Part shown: positions 22,001-32,521 of the stretch, piece after piece
Numbering within the stretch: position 1 is the first letter of the stretch
How the letters are laid out: each line of letters starts with the position of its first letter
NCBI GenBank assembly: GCA_964017065.1
Contig: OZ024784.1
Coordinates: 13,621,152-13,685,151, forward strand
Direction of reading: 5' to 3'
Length of the DNA stretch: 64,000 nt
From: Haliclona indistincta
Lineage: Eukaryota > Porifera > Demospongiae > Haplosclerida > Chalinidae
Translations under genes and position numbers: made by a program
The notes under the pieces: model-generated
What the model was told of the DNA's origin: nothing
Database searches by the model: none
What the model saw: only the letters and a program-made list of their open reading frames with translations

Positions 22001-23109
22001 TATCTCAGCAAGTATGGTGATCACAGAAGTAGTGGTGCCTACGACGCTGTCTCTTTCTTGAGTGTTGATGAGACTCCAAGAAAGCGTCTTCTGTCGTCCT
22101 CACGCCGGAGAGGAAACTTCAAGTCACCTCCTCAGGGAGATAGACCACCAACTATTGCAGGCTCTCCTGGTCCTGAGGACCTGAACAGGTATGGATGAAC
22201 TGGGTAGTAGTGACAATGTGTACTGGTTTGTATTCTTCTAGCGGTCAAGCTCCTCCTCCAGTACCTGAACACAGAAATCGAGCTCAGACTGATGGAGGTG
22301 TATTACAGGGAGGCAGTGGTGTGGGAGCCAGTCCTTCTCATTCTAGGAAACCAGAACCGCTGGTATGTGTAGGAATGTGTTTAGCTTTAAAACTTCAGAC
22401 TTTTTCTCAGCAGCCAGCAGACTATGATGAAACCCCACCCAGACTTCCCACCAAGCAGCGTCGCAGCAGTCTCAGTTCTCCTCGTCCTGGAGGAGACCTC
22501 CCTCTTCCTCCTCCTCATCGCAATGCCAGCCCAGCTACACCAAATGTAGCAGACACTGTCCTGCGCCATAAGACTCCCTCCAGTTCTCCTGGTCACTCTC
22601 GTCCAACCAGTTTCTCTAGCAGTGGCGGGGATCAGAGTGACGAGGGACCTCGTCCTCCTCCTAGACTAGCCTCAGTGAGGGTTGGTGGTCTCCAGCGATC
22701 CTCCTCAGCTCAGTCTGGGTCACAGGGCTCACTGGACCGGTTTGCAGCACACGATTCTCCCACAGCATCTCCTAGTCTCTCCTCTTCACTACCACAGGTT
22801 AGTGCTGCTGCTATGTGTAGTGGTTTATATTTTCATGGGTGTTATTTTACTCAGCGTGAGCCTATTGATACAGGAAAGCAACGAAGTGTTAAGGATATTG
22901 TGGATATAATGTCAGCTAAAACGGATGAGTCCAGTGAGGCTGCTCCTCCTCCTGTTCCCAGGAAAATGAGCAAGGTAGTCTCTCCGAAATAGCTGGGTTT
23001 TTTAAGTGACCCTAGGCACTCATTCAATTTTTGACACACTGATTATTTTTTGATTTTCTAGATGTCTTTAATAAAGAATGGTGGATCGGCTGATGACTCA
23101 AGTAGTTGA
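8918..23109 (+). CDS. DOCK1/2/5-type Rac guanine-nucleotide exchange factor
   Basis: Complete gene, 53 exons, 5718 coding nt, 1905 aa, close to vertebrate DOCK1. N-terminal SH3 about residues 12-75 (exon 1 reads RWLPTRNAKYGV, typical of this subfamily); DHR-1/C2 about 428-610, phosphoinositide binding in the family; helical armadillo-like middle; DHR-2 GEF domain about 1150-1615, with AAVNGG aligning to the nucleotide-sensor loop; then a Pro/Ser-rich tail with PPPVP motifs for SH3 partners. In the family it works with ELMO to load GTP on Rac in migration and engulfment. Intron 30 uses a GC donor (16371). Exons: 8918-8969, 9423-9509, 10026-10066, 10388-10443, 10496-10592, 10842-10934, 11009-11064, 11168-11255, 11310-11375, 11500-11651, 11714-11795, 11846-11909, 11964-12099, 13279-13405, 13456-13537, 13603-13724, 13774-13872, 13931-14003, 14059-14165, 14220-14370, 14422-14519, 14604-14788, 14887-14983, 15107-15159, 15207-15324, 15377-15450, 15521-15627, 15684-15814, 16099-16221, 16272-16370, 16596-16693, 16743-16833, 16884-17043, 17096-17167, 17222-17298, 17351-17436, 17599-17767, 17824-17864, 17927-18017, 18099-18209, 20447-20533, 20598-20699, 20795-20881, 20928-20982, 21046-21218, 21326-21412, 21518-21688, 21736-21819, 21905-22188, 22242-22362, 22411-22797, 22855-22974, 23062-23109. 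Confidence 0.93.
10339..10384 (+). repeat. (CT)n microsatellite before a DOCK splice acceptor
   Basis: An uninterrupted CT dinucleotide run ends at TGTAG|GGTGTC, the acceptor of DOCK exon 4 (10388). The microsatellite therefore forms the polypyrimidine tract. Peptides of alternating Leu-Ser or Arg-Glu read from it are artefacts. Confidence 0.9.
12119..13052 (+). repeat. 43-bp minisatellite with higher-order structure, DOCK intron 13
   Basis: About 20 near-identical copies of a 43-bp unit (GTTAGTAGCTACAGTAGTGA followed by CCTCATTACTGTGAGTATAG and TAT). Some copies carry an 11-bp extension (GCTACAATGTG or the CTG variant), giving 54-bp units. The spacing runs 43-43-54 several times, so there is a higher-order repeat of about 140 bp. 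Every unit contains a donor-like TGTGAGTAT and an acceptor-like GCTACAG. It lies between DOCK exons ending 12099 and starting 13279. Confidence 0.95.
14797..14841 (+). repeat. (CT)n microsatellite in DOCK intron
   Basis: Pure CT run within the intron 14789-14886, upstream of the exon at 14887. The actual acceptor (TTTTTTTGACTAG) lies about 45 bp beyond the run, so it could supply or extend the pyrimidine tract. Confidence 0.9.
16019..16093 (+). repeat. (CT)n microsatellite before a DOCK splice acceptor
   Basis: A long CT run, briefly interrupted near 16036-16039, ends at TCGCCCAG|GAGTCACG, the acceptor of the exon at 16099. It is one of several CT microsatellites used as polypyrimidine tracts in this window. 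Confidence 0.9.
16424..16530. mobile_element. Small foldback (MITE-like) in GC-AG intron of DOCK
   Basis: GGCGAGTACTAATTTTAGCG at 16424-16443 is answered by GCTAAAATTAGTACCCGCT near 16512-16530, an imperfect inverted repeat of about 18-20 bp around an AT-rich core with no ORF. The shape suggests a short MITE or its relic. I could not fix terminal duplications, so its limits are uncertain. Confidence 0.45.
18387..19336. mobile_element. 950-bp TIR DNA element in DOCK intron 40
   Basis: Perfect or near-perfect 40-bp terminal inverted repeats (CAGAGATTATTAATACTACG... at 18387 and its complement ending at 19336) are flanked by a 7-bp direct duplication ATGTGAC at 18380-18386 and 19337-19343. CAGAG-type ends recall hAT elements, though those usually duplicate 8 bp, so the superfamily is not settled. 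There is no transposase-length ORF, so it is non-autonomous. Inside, near 18535, a GC-rich stretch and CCATGGCTGC lead into a short frame ending at GATG|TAAGAA, resembling a captured first exon and donor. The matching peptides S-F-L-S-R-L-R-S-I-N-N-L at both ends come from the inverted repeat. Confidence 0.75.
19834..20198 (+). mobile_element. 5'-truncated LINE 3' end with A-rich tail
   Basis: The frame from about 19834 to the TGA at 19997-19999 reads VPLYHSFVRT, then SVVSIWNKVPNDLINP and SFKRSLWQYV. This is the typical C-terminus of a non-LTR reverse transcriptase ORF of the CR1/L2/jockey type (x-x-x-W-N-x-L-P ... F-K-x-x-L). A 3' UTR follows, then an A-rich tail with regularly spaced C residues (about 20142-20198). 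It is truncated 5' of this tail-end piece and sits in the DOCK intron 18210-20446, 3' of the TIR element. Confidence 0.7.
20569..20592 (+). repeat. Short (CT)n tract before a DOCK splice acceptor
   Basis: CT repeat directly followed by CACTAG|CAAACC, the acceptor of the exon at 20598. It is the shortest example of CT microsatellites serving as pyrimidine tracts in this gene. Confidence 0.85.
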
Positions 23110-23442
23110 TTTCTGTTCTAGAACAAAAATATACAGAACCAGAGAGTAGTTTTGTTTGGTGACCAATAATCTGTTGTTTTTCATTTTGAAACTAAGTAGC
23201 TGGTTTATCAGTTTTGCAGCTATCCTTCCATAATTATTCTCCTACTTCTTTCTGAATTTGTTTTGTGTAAGTGTGGTTGAGTGTAATTATCATAGTGAAC
23301 TCGTTTTACGACAGCTTCAGGGAATTGCCCGACTCATTGCACCCGGAATGATATAAGATCTGGTTTGTACGACATTGGTTATAAAATCGAGAAGTATCCA
23401 AGCGCTGCAGAGCTGCATTTCACAACTCGAGAACACCACAAG
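23110..23442 (+). promoter_or_regulatory. Spacer and promoter between DOCK and M13 protease
   Basis: This 333-bp gap holds the DOCK 3' UTR and the M13 protease 5' region. The M13 frame is open upstream from 23365, but the ATG at 23443 is preferred because the paralogous first exon at 32812 starts with the same M-N-R-G-E and lacks homology before it. No clear core-promoter motif is seen. Confidence 0.5.
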
Positions 23443-26400
23443 ATGAATCGCGGAGAAACTCCAGAGCCGCTCATTATCGATGACATTAGGAGTCCAACTA
23501 GAAATCGACGAAGTGTGGTCACTGCAGCAGCTGTAGGCTGCACCGCTCTAGTGGTGATAGTGATAATCGTGGGAGCTATTGGCGCTGGTGTTTTCATCTC
23601 CCGCAACAATAGTGTGGACCATGATGATGATGAGCCTACTGCTGGCTATAGACCCTCGACTCCTGTAGTTCTCGCTGAAGCCGTTCGCAACAACATGGAC
23701 GAATCTGCTAGTCCATGTGACGATTTTTTCCAGTACAGCTGTGGCGGCTGGCTCACCGATAACCCGCTTGGATTAGCGGATCGGAACGATCGTTTTGTGC
23801 AAGTCGGATTGAAAAACTTAAAATCGCTTAGTAGTTTGATAGAAGGAAATGTCGATAGCAGTGTACCTGCAGTGCAGTTAGCAAGAAAGTTCTACTACTC
23901 GTGCAAGAATACTGATGCAATCAATGTAAGAGGAGCTCAACCACTGCTTGACCTGGTCAGACTAACTGGAGGATGGGATGCAATCTCTGTTAGTAATTGT
24001 GAGTCAATATTATAGCATGCAGCATCCGAGTCTCACTCTGAATTTTATCAGCAACTGCACCAATTTGGTCTTTAAATGGTCCCAATTTACTTGAAGAGCA
24101 CATGTATGGAAGTCCTGCTTTCTTTTCTCTTTTTGTTCAAGTTGATGACAAAAATTCATCTCGCTATGTTGCCAAAGTGAGTATACCAGTCAATAGTACC
24201 TATAATAATTCTTTTGTAGCTCATACAATCTGGACTGACTATAAAACCTGATAGCTACTCCAGCCTGCAAGCGGTCTGAGCTATTTTATTCACCACTTAT
24301 AAGTTACACTCTACTCATAATTGCAGTTACTGAAGCAGTACATCACTAGTCAGCTAGATAACTTGGATAAAGGTTTTTACCGCTTTCATGATGGTGCTGC
24401 AGCTGACATTGTTAATATAGAGACAAAGCTAGCAAAGGTAGGCGCTGCCGCACTAGCTAGGTGAGAATATAACCCAGTTTCAAAGCAATAAAAACATTCA
24501 AATTACAGGAATAGCAATCATAATAGTGTGACAATACTTTCTATAAACATGCATTCCTGACTCTATACACATTTCCATGATGATTGGCACCAGCATCTTC
24601 TCACTATATTTTTATCATTAGATATTTGTTGATACTAAAAATCTTAGTCCAAATGAATTGTACACCGTGTACACGCTGCAGCAACTTCAAACTAGTTGGA
24701 CAAAGGTGAGTGTGAGTCTAGCTAGCTAGCACAATGAAATTTGATCTATTGTTGTTTTGGTAGATTGACTGGGTTAAATATTTTAAAGCAAAGTTTGCCC
24801 GAGCTGGTGTTACTGTAACTGACTCTCTCAAAGTTGTTGTCATGACTCCATTTTATTTTCAACGGCTTAGCAGTGCTCTCAGCCAATTCAATGAACGGTA
24901 TGATTATGATATTTAGTACAGGACTGACCATGTCCTGCTCTTACCTTGCAGTCAACTTGAAAATTATGCCAAGTGGCATTTGATTCAAGGGTACTTGCCT
25001 CACCTTAATGATGATATACAAGATTCTTTTCATTCATTCAAGTCTACAACAGAAAGTTTAGATATGTTGGAATTGACTACAAGCAGTGTTCGAGGTCTCC
25101 AGTGTGTTCTCTACCTTCAAGATATAGTACCATATACATTATCACGTCTCTACACTGAGCACATACTACCCAGTGGTACTAAAGAACAGATAGAGATGAT
25201 GGCTAGTGATATCAAGACTGCTTTCATTCAACGACTGCAGAATAATAACTGGATTGATCAACCAACAAGACAAGCCTCCATTAGTAAGGTAAAGCACTCA
25301 TGGGTGAAGAACTACAGGTTATTCCAAGTGAGATTATGTTACTGGGGATTTTTGTGTGGTTCAAAGGTAACTAAGTTGTGAACAGGTGCCATAGTTTAAA
25401 AATATTCATAACAACTCCCTACATTCCTATAACTTACTCATGGAATGAATTCAATCCTGATTCCAGGTTAATGCTATAAAGCAAGATGTGGCATATCCTC
25501 AGTTTGTTTATCAACCACAAGAGTTGTATGCCAGGAGCAAGCCAGTATGTTCATAGCACTATTCCACTATTAGTTACTTGTTGTATCATTGTACCAGATT
25601 GTCTTGTCAGGAGGTTCATACTTTGAGACTTTTAAGTTTTTAAATTATCAATCAAAGATTGATTCATATGCTAAACTGAACCAGCCAGTTAACAAGTCAG
25701 AGTGAGTTGAAAACTTAATCAAAAACTACATGCAGCTCAAATGTTTGTGTATTTCAGATGGCTTGCGGCTCCCACACAGGTCAACGCTTTCTACTATCCA
25801 AACTTTAATAAATTTGGTATGTGTGAATGTAACTATAGTGGAGTAATTAGATCCTAGTGATATCTGATGAATTACTTAATTTGATAACACAGTCTTGTTG
25901 TCTTGTTTAATTCCTAGTATGATTTATTAATCACTTGCAGAGTTTGAGGAAGGTATCATGAATATACCATTCTTCCAAGCTGATTGGCCTGAGTATGTGT
26001 TGACGTTACTGTACATGTGAACAATTATTTCTTTCAGCTATTTCAAGTTTGGAGCAATGGGTACTGTAACAGGACATGAACTGACACACGGCTTTGATAA
26101 CCATGGTTTGTCATCAATATGTAACAGACTATACCTGCTACTATTGTACGTGCTATATAGGTCAATTGTACAATGAGAATGGTACTCTCACTCCATGGTG
26201 GACCACTGCCTCACAGCAACAGTTTGATCAGAGAAAGAGCTGTTTCGTTGATCAATATTCGGCCTACTCGATACAATATCGACAGGTTCGCATAATATGT
26301 GTATAGAGGAGCTAGATCAAGTCACTCTCCTTGCAGGTGGACGGACAACAAACATTAGGAGAAAATATTGCAGATAATGGTGGTCTCAAAACAGCATTCC

Positions 26401-26837
26401 AGGTATTATAAGACTATCAGTCATCAAATTCATTACTATGTGATTGTAATAACAGGCATACAAGAATGCTGCTAAAGTGAGGAATCAACCGAGACTTCAG
26501 TCCATCAACCTCACTCCTGACCAACTGTTCTTTGTAGCATTTGGACAGGTTAGTATTTAGATGAATAATTCATCCAGCTTGTCGTATACTGTTTTAATGG
26601 TCTATAGTTGTGGTGTTCCAGCTATAGTGATTCTGGTGCTAAATCAGCACTGGAAGATGCTCACAGTCCAGATCCAATAAGGTCAGTCTCCGCTATACTA
26701 GTAACTGTTAAACATGCATGTTGCTTTTAATTTGCAGAGTTCTGGGAACTCTGTCTAATAATGAAGACTTTGCTAGAGCCTTCAACTGTCCTTCTGATAC
26801 AACCTACAATCCATCACATAAATGTGACATGTGGTGA
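23443..26837 (+). CDS. Neprilysin-like M13 zinc metalloprotease, type II membrane protein
   Basis: Complete 16-exon gene, 2166 nt, 721 aa. A short basic cytoplasmic tail (residues 1-28) is followed by one signal-anchor helix (about 30-52), then the M13 N-terminal domain (SPCDDFFQYSCGGWL) and the M13 catalytic domain with NAFYYPNFN, the zinc motif HELTH at 560-564 and the third ligand E620 in GENIAD. It ends in CDMW, the slot of the canonical C-x-x-W end of neprilysins. All catalytic landmarks are present, so it is probably an active ectopeptidase; substrates are unknown. Exons: 23443-23998, 24052-24176, 24327-24437, 24622-24705, 24764-24897, 24952-25288, 25467-25544, 25598-25701, 25758-25816, 25941-25992, 26038-26105, 26161-26285, 26337-26402, 26456-26548, 26608-26681, 26738-26837. 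Parts of this gene recur at 32812, 35528 and 41171. Confidence 0.93.
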
Positions 26838-27763
26838 CATGATGAAGACAACTGGAGATGCTGATGAATTGCATAAACACTTGTTTAGTTATACTGCTCA
26901 TTATTGTGAATACGTATAGAACGCTAATAGTTGCTATTAATTTTGTGATTTGTAGGGATTTATGAAAACCTCAAATTTATTTACCCACAAAAATTTTTCC
27001 CAAAATAATGTAGTATGCCAAAAAACAGTAATGAGTTAAAAGTTGTCATTCGGTTGAATGAACAAAAGGCTTATGGTACACTGTACATTCATGAACTTTT
27101 GGTCATAATTATTCTACCAGTAAAAGAATTTGGGTTTTGGTTGACCATAGTCTCGAAACTCATTTTTTCCTGAATGCAATTTTGTTCATGTTTCTCACAA
27201 ATTTCGAAAGAAGTGGAGCACATTCAGCTATGATGAAGCTGAGCTATAGTAGCAATCATTGAGAAACTGTTCAAATGGGAATTCTATCATAGTTCATCCA
27301 TAGGTTATGTAAAGCTGTACATTTATGGTTCATCAAGCTAGGCAGGATGTACAGTATAAATTCATGTGAATTGAAATTACAACATGTACAAATTCTATAT
27401 TCAAGCTTAATACCTGTGCAATGTCACTATCACTGATGTGAAGTTCAAAACATCCATTATAATCCGATATTGAAAGTCTGTTTGACTATAGAATCATGAC
27501 AAGACTATGTCATGACTATAGAAATGAAAAAAATTTGTACATGTTTGGACAGTTTTGAAAAAGTATTATATTTAGACAATAGTCTACGTGGGTCAGTAGC
27601 AGCAGATTACAGATGATATAATGAAGAAGAGTCATCCAGTAGTTGACTGTCAGAAATATTATAGAATCAAAAATAAATTATAAAAAAAAATCAAAAGTGT
27701 GGGACGATGCAACCAAAAATAGGGCAGTAAAATAATTACTGTTCAGTTGCATTGTATACACAA
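26838..27763 (-). pseudogene. Spacer with degenerate NLR relic (copy 0)
   Basis: No intact gene. The stretch is colinear with 35940-37141 and 42163-43395: the same 3' flank of the M13 gene, then the same degenerate minus-strand sequence. In those sister copies the relic reads as a decayed NLR (end of the Death domain plus part of the C-terminal repeats). Here the Death-tail part is largely lost and only scattered matches remain around 27220-27720. Confidence 0.55.
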
Positions 27764-28034
27764 CTATGTTCTGCCAGTGATCAAGGACTCTGGCAGAGAC
27801 CTAATTTTTCTGTATGCCATGTTAACTTTTTCGGCACGTTTACTATCGGATAACATTAGAGAAAATCCACGACGTTCAGAAAAAATTTTCAGAACAGTTG
27901 TCAATTCTCTATTAGTGTCGTAGCTAGTAACAAGATGTTCCAGTTGTGTGATCGATTCAGGTGCTGTGATTGTCTCAATGAACTTGCTAAGAGATTCAAA
28001 ACTGCAGTATGAGTTAATAAAAGATATATCCAAT

Positions 28035-29420
28035 ACCTTCTACTTACGTCGCAAAAATGCAGAGTGCGGGAATGAAATTGCTGAAAAAATGGCTTGGGCT
28101 GACTCGTTCGACGAGTGTTGCTGTGTTGCACCATCCTGATGTCATTGGAGTTCCTCATTTACCCCAATTGCAAACCAAAGCTAAACTTACCTTTCTTGCC
28201 TCGGTTGTCTCCTCAGAGGACCCCCTGATCCAGGATCTGACTAAGTCCTGCCTCAAAGATGCTTCTGCAGCTCTCTTGGGAATACCTGAAGAGGCTGCAA
28301 CTCTCTTCTCTCAGGCTAGACAATCAATATCATCAATCTCTAGGAAAACTTTGCAGCAAGCATGCAAAAATATTGCTAGAGAGAGTGACAGGAGTCATTG
28401 GGATGATAAGCTTGATTGCCTTACGGTTCAAAATAAATTTAAAGATATCTGTCAACTTGAGGCTGAAAACCACGTGTGGAATCGGATTCAACACGGTCTA
28501 CCGGCTGGTCAACTATCGTTTCTCCTTAGGGCTGGCTCAGATACCTTGCCTACTCCACTTAATCTGAAAAGATGGAGGTTGAGAGTCGACTCACAATGTC
28601 ACCTCTGTGGTTCAAGTGTTCCTACCGTTTTCCATGTACTGAACGGGTGCTCGGTAGCCTTGACCCAATCAAGATATACTTGGAGACATGACAGTGTTCT
28701 CGCGAGATTTGATGGGGCAATCCGCTCAAATCTCTCTGTCGGAGAGCAGCTATTCTCTGATCTTCCAGGTTCAAGAGCTCATGACAACCCACAGGCTACA
28801 GTCCCTCATGACCTGGTGATTACCTCGGCTAGACCTGATATGGTTTACATAAAGGGAAACACTGTAACTCTTGTTGAACTTACCATCCCTGCTAACTCGC
28901 TTGATCATTTACGCAGTGCCAAAACCAGGAAAAGTCACAAACCTCTGTACCAAACATTGCTGAGTGATTTAGACTCTCTAGGTAAAAAAGCCTCCTTAAT
29001 CACAATTGAGATCGGATCACTTGGGCATTCGCTACCCTCCTGTTATAAAGAATTTCTAAAGTCCTTTCCCGTTTTTGACAAGTCTTCAGTGAGACAACTT
29101 TTTGACAACGCAGCCAAAACTGCAATCTCGGCCTCTCATGTCATCTTTCTGGCTAGGAATTCTGATCATTGGCCTACAGACAAACCCTTACTTAATTAGG
29201 TCTTAGTCACTTATTTATTTTCTAATTATATTATTATTTACTTTTCATTTCTTTTCTTGATAATATTACAGTTGTTTATGTACTATTCACCCTTGCCAAG
29301 CTCATGCTTCATTTGTTAGTATGTATCCTTGTGACCTAGGGTTTCTTCCTTTGCATTTCTCTCTTGTTCTCCTTTATTGTGTACGCTTGTGTATTATTAT
29401 AACAAGTTGGTTTCCCCCCC
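28035..29420 (+). mobile_element. 5'-truncated R2-like (RLE) non-LTR retrotransposon inside NLR copy 1
   Basis: An open frame of about 380 codons (28057-29199) encodes the end of a non-LTR retrotransposon ORF. It has a post-RT region with KKWLGL, a CCHC knuckle of form C-x2-C-x8-H-x4-C (CHLCGSSVPTVFHVLNGC), the Y-x-x-R-H-D-S-V-L motif and a restriction-like endonuclease core (R-P-D ... V-E-L-T-I-P). These are the marks of R2/NeSL/HERO-type elements that carry their endonuclease C-terminal to RT. The RT itself is missing, so this is a 5'-truncated copy. Compared with the uninterrupted paralogues at 37395-37435 and 43640-43690, the insertion runs from about 28035 to 29420, its 3' end being a run of seven C residues. 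The frame is still open, which suggests a recent insertion. Confidence 0.82.
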
Positions 29421-29711
29421 AACATCTGAGAGTATTATTTGATTGCAATATTGGACCCATCTCCAGGAGTTGGTGGTCTCTTATCATGTCACAAAGAACC
29501 AGGGTATTAATATTTTTATATGTAACAGCCGTCAATATAAGAGGAACACACTCCGATAGCTTAATATTCCCACCAAGATCAACCTCTTGCAAATATCTTC
29601 CATTGTAAATAAGAAGAATCAAGTGATAAACATGTCTGCTAGTCATGGTCAGATTAAAACTATCACCAAGCAGACAAATCCTTTTAATTTTGGAGTTGGG
29701 TAAAGCTTTAA

Positions 29712-30303
29712 CCCTTTAATTACTAAATTATCCAGCTGAAATTTTAACCTCGTAAATGCTGACCACTTCTCTCGTGAATATCTCGTGTGTCTTTTGTGCT
29801 ACTGGTCTCAAATTTGCGTCCTTTTACGCCAGTGAGTAGCCGCAATTGCCCACACTCAAGTCGGTCAATATGCCCCTCCCACTTCGAAAGTGAAGCCGAT
29901 AAAGTGCAACGACCTCGTCAAATTTTGCTCAAAGTTAGTACTTTGGGGCTGGCTGCTGAAAAGTACACACAAATAGCAGTGGTTTTGGTGAGTGCAAAAT
30001 GTAGCCCAGATCATGGAGAATGCACAAAAATGTGTTTGCGAGCATCCTGAAGCCATAAAATGTCCAAATTTTCTTGGCAGCCATTTGTCTTTTCTTAAAA
30101 TGTCGTGAAATTTGCACTGAAGCCATGGAAATGCAGTCACCATAACGTTTAGCACAGGGGGCGTGCCAAAAACCAGTCAATTTTTTTGCAGTTATTTGTA
30201 TTCTTCAATTTGGCTTAATTTTGGGATATTTTAACACTTTTTGAGAAAGTTATGGTGTCTGAAGTATGTGTGTTGCCAAAAGGCAACAATAGGGGTTAAA
30301 GGG
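29712..30303. mobile_element. piggyBac-type MITE (592 bp) with TTAA target duplication
   Basis: The element begins CCCTTTAA and ends TTAAAGGG, and is flanked by TTAA at 29708-29711 and 30304-30307. The two sister NLR copies have the empty site with a single CTTTAATTAAC (about 37700 and 43957), proving a precise insertion. CCC...GGG ends with TTAA duplication are diagnostic of piggyBac. No transposase-length ORF is present, so it is non-autonomous. Its short ORFs (for example 29787-30050) are not supported as genes. Confidence 0.88.
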
Positions 30304-32135
30304 TTAATTAACAATTCTAAACTTAAAAATTGAAATTGCGCAACTAAACCAAGTCCAATTAAATTCACATTTTTCATTGTCATCACTTTAGTCAAACTCT
30401 GAAAACCTTTATAAGTAAATTCACTATCACATAAGAATAGTTCAAAACATCCATTTAAATTTGAGGAATGAAGAATATTTTTCCCTTTTGAAAAGAGTAG
30501 TAACAGCTGATTCAATGCTGTGATCATTAAGACGGCACAATTGAAAATTAAAAAGCACACTTTTAGGATAGCATTTTCTGGCAATGTCCAATATGAAATA
30601 CCATACTACATTAAGGTCATGACTAGAAAGATGATAGTACTCAAAATATACTTGCAAATGTGTGAATGAATCGCTTTGACAACTGAATTTACAGAGTATT
30701 TCATCATGTTTGGCTTCATAAAGACAGTGTAAATATGTCAAGAACAGTCTACGTGGGTCAGTAGGAGTAGAACGCAGATGATTTAATGCAGAACGGTCAG
30801 GTGGATTCATTCCTATTCAGCACAAAAACTTGCAAACCTTATCATTCTCAAGCTTAGTTATACCAGCATAGAAGCGGAGCACTAGTGATGTTGGGTTACT
30901 GGTCATTATACGTATGAAGTCTCTCACCTGTTCCTTTGGACTCAGCTGACTCATCCTCACAGCACACAGGAAGTCTTGAACTGACGAGTGGAGGAACCCA
31001 TAGTGAGGGTTATAGCCACACCAGGTCAGCTGCTGGTGTACCTTCATTAGACCCAGGGTCTCCTGCAGGTCCTGTAGACCTGCTATATTGAGATCCTCAT
31101 AAGAAATTAGCTTATTACTCTGAGAGGCAACTTTACCACTGAATGTAGAATGGTAGGCTACTAGACAAAGATTATCAAATGCCTGTTTCTGTTTTGGTGG
31201 AAGGTCTGAAAAGTAGCGAAGGAAAAGCCGACGACATTTTTGACCTGATTTGGTCACAAGATGGCGTAGAAGAAGATTAAGAATGAAGCAGTTGAACAGC
31301 TCTGTCTGAGTAGTGGGAAAACCTGTTTGAATGGTCAGGAACAGGTGCAGTAAGATGGCTGCATTGATGGGTAGAGTGCACAAGCCACGAGCATGATGGT
31401 TATCATTGAGAGCTGTTATGAAGACAGAAGGATCCTTGCCTTGCTGTGTAAGATACTGACTAGCATAAGTATCAACATTCTCAGATCAGAAGCCAGTGAT
31501 CTCAACAATGGTGGTGACTAGTGGCTGTAGGGAGGGAGAAGCTATCGGACGAGTGGTGACGATAAACGAGCAATGTGGTAGTGCTAATCTTGGCTGACTG
31601 CCCTTGAGAAGATCATGGATAATAGACGATGTATGCATCTCTTCAGGCAAGTCCTCCCAACCATCTAATATAAAGCAGCATCCTTTACCTCCTTGCTCCA
31701 CTATGTGGTCAGCTACTGCTCTGGGTATCTCGACAGACGAAGGATGAGGGATAATATCCTCTAAAGATCTGGCTGACCACAAGGTATAGGATCAGCCAGG
31801 GTAAGATGGATGAGGAGATCCACATTACGGAGCAGTTTACCCTCTACCCACTGCTGGCAGACATGCCTCAGTCGCAGTAGCAATTTCTTTACATTATTAA
31901 CCGACTGATGCTCAAGAATGATAGCAATGCTGTTTTGATCACGTTGGTACTTTCTTAGGTGAATAATTTTGCCAACCAGTTCTCTATCTTCATCTCTCTG
32001 TACTGCAAAAACTAAAAGAGGTAAGGGTGGGGTAAGGTAGCTTAAACGAAAGCTCTTTGGTAGTAGTATCCATTTCGCAACATACTTACCGATCAAATTG
32101 TCCTCTAAAGACGTAGCTGACCAGGAAAGTCGCAA

Positions 32136-32513
32136 TGTATTTTGGTTTACCCTACGTGCAGCAACGTCAGCATTACGTCAGAATAAATTAGCTTGTCGTA
32201 CCCCCCTGGTAGCATAGTGTTCTCTGTTTGGACTGTGGTCACCAGTAGGGGATATGTAGGGGATTTGCATGCCAGCCGCTCTCCCACCCCTGGGGTATTG
32301 TAAAAACCACAAGCGCAAATCCCCACATTGCCCCACCTTGCCCCGTGTTGGGGGTAGTGGGCCGTGACATTGATAGGCGCATTACTTGTGCCATGCTAAA
32401 GGCTGTTCTGATCTTGGCCACGTGACGCAGAGGGAAATAGTACCCGTTAGATCTATATCCCTCAAATAGCGCAATCTGATTGGTCAGAATTAGTATGTCT
32501 TCGGGTTTATACC
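32136..32513. repeat. Dispersed G/C-tract repeat upstream of stranded M13 exon
   Basis: No gene here. Between about 32260 and 32400, the elements GCAAATCCCC, a CCCCACCTTGCCCC block, GGGGGTAG and TGACATTGATAGGCGCAT recur in the same order at 58544-58735 in an MVP intron. This marks a dispersed element with short G-run and C-run inverted blocks. I could not determine its ends. Confidence 0.55.
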
Positions 32514-32521
32514 ATAATCAC

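Larger units (their letters stand above)
27764..32135 (-). pseudogene. Broken Death-NACHT NLR, 5'-truncated and twice interrupted (copy 1)
   Basis: Minus-strand sequence colinear with the intact NLR at 37142-39802. Recognisable blocks: NACHT after Walker A with CCFILDGWEDLPEE (about 31486-31782), winged-helix and helical region (30817-31383), middle region (30442-30810) and C-terminal LRR-like end (27764-28033, and 29431-29700 beyond an insertion). Homology stops abruptly at about 31872, so the Death domain and Walker A are gone. The sequence beyond contains a second NACHT-like scrap (W-S-A-T-S-L-E-D). Other lesions: a 2-bp insertion near 31782, a TCA-to-TGA stop near 31486, an R2-like retroelement (28035-29420) and a piggyBac-type MITE (29712-30303). 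It cannot make an NLR protein. Confidence 0.85.

Noticed and set aside
29787..30180. Small ORFs within the piggyBac-type element
   Set aside because: No similarity to transposases or other families, and they overlap on both strands; the element is a non-coding MITE.
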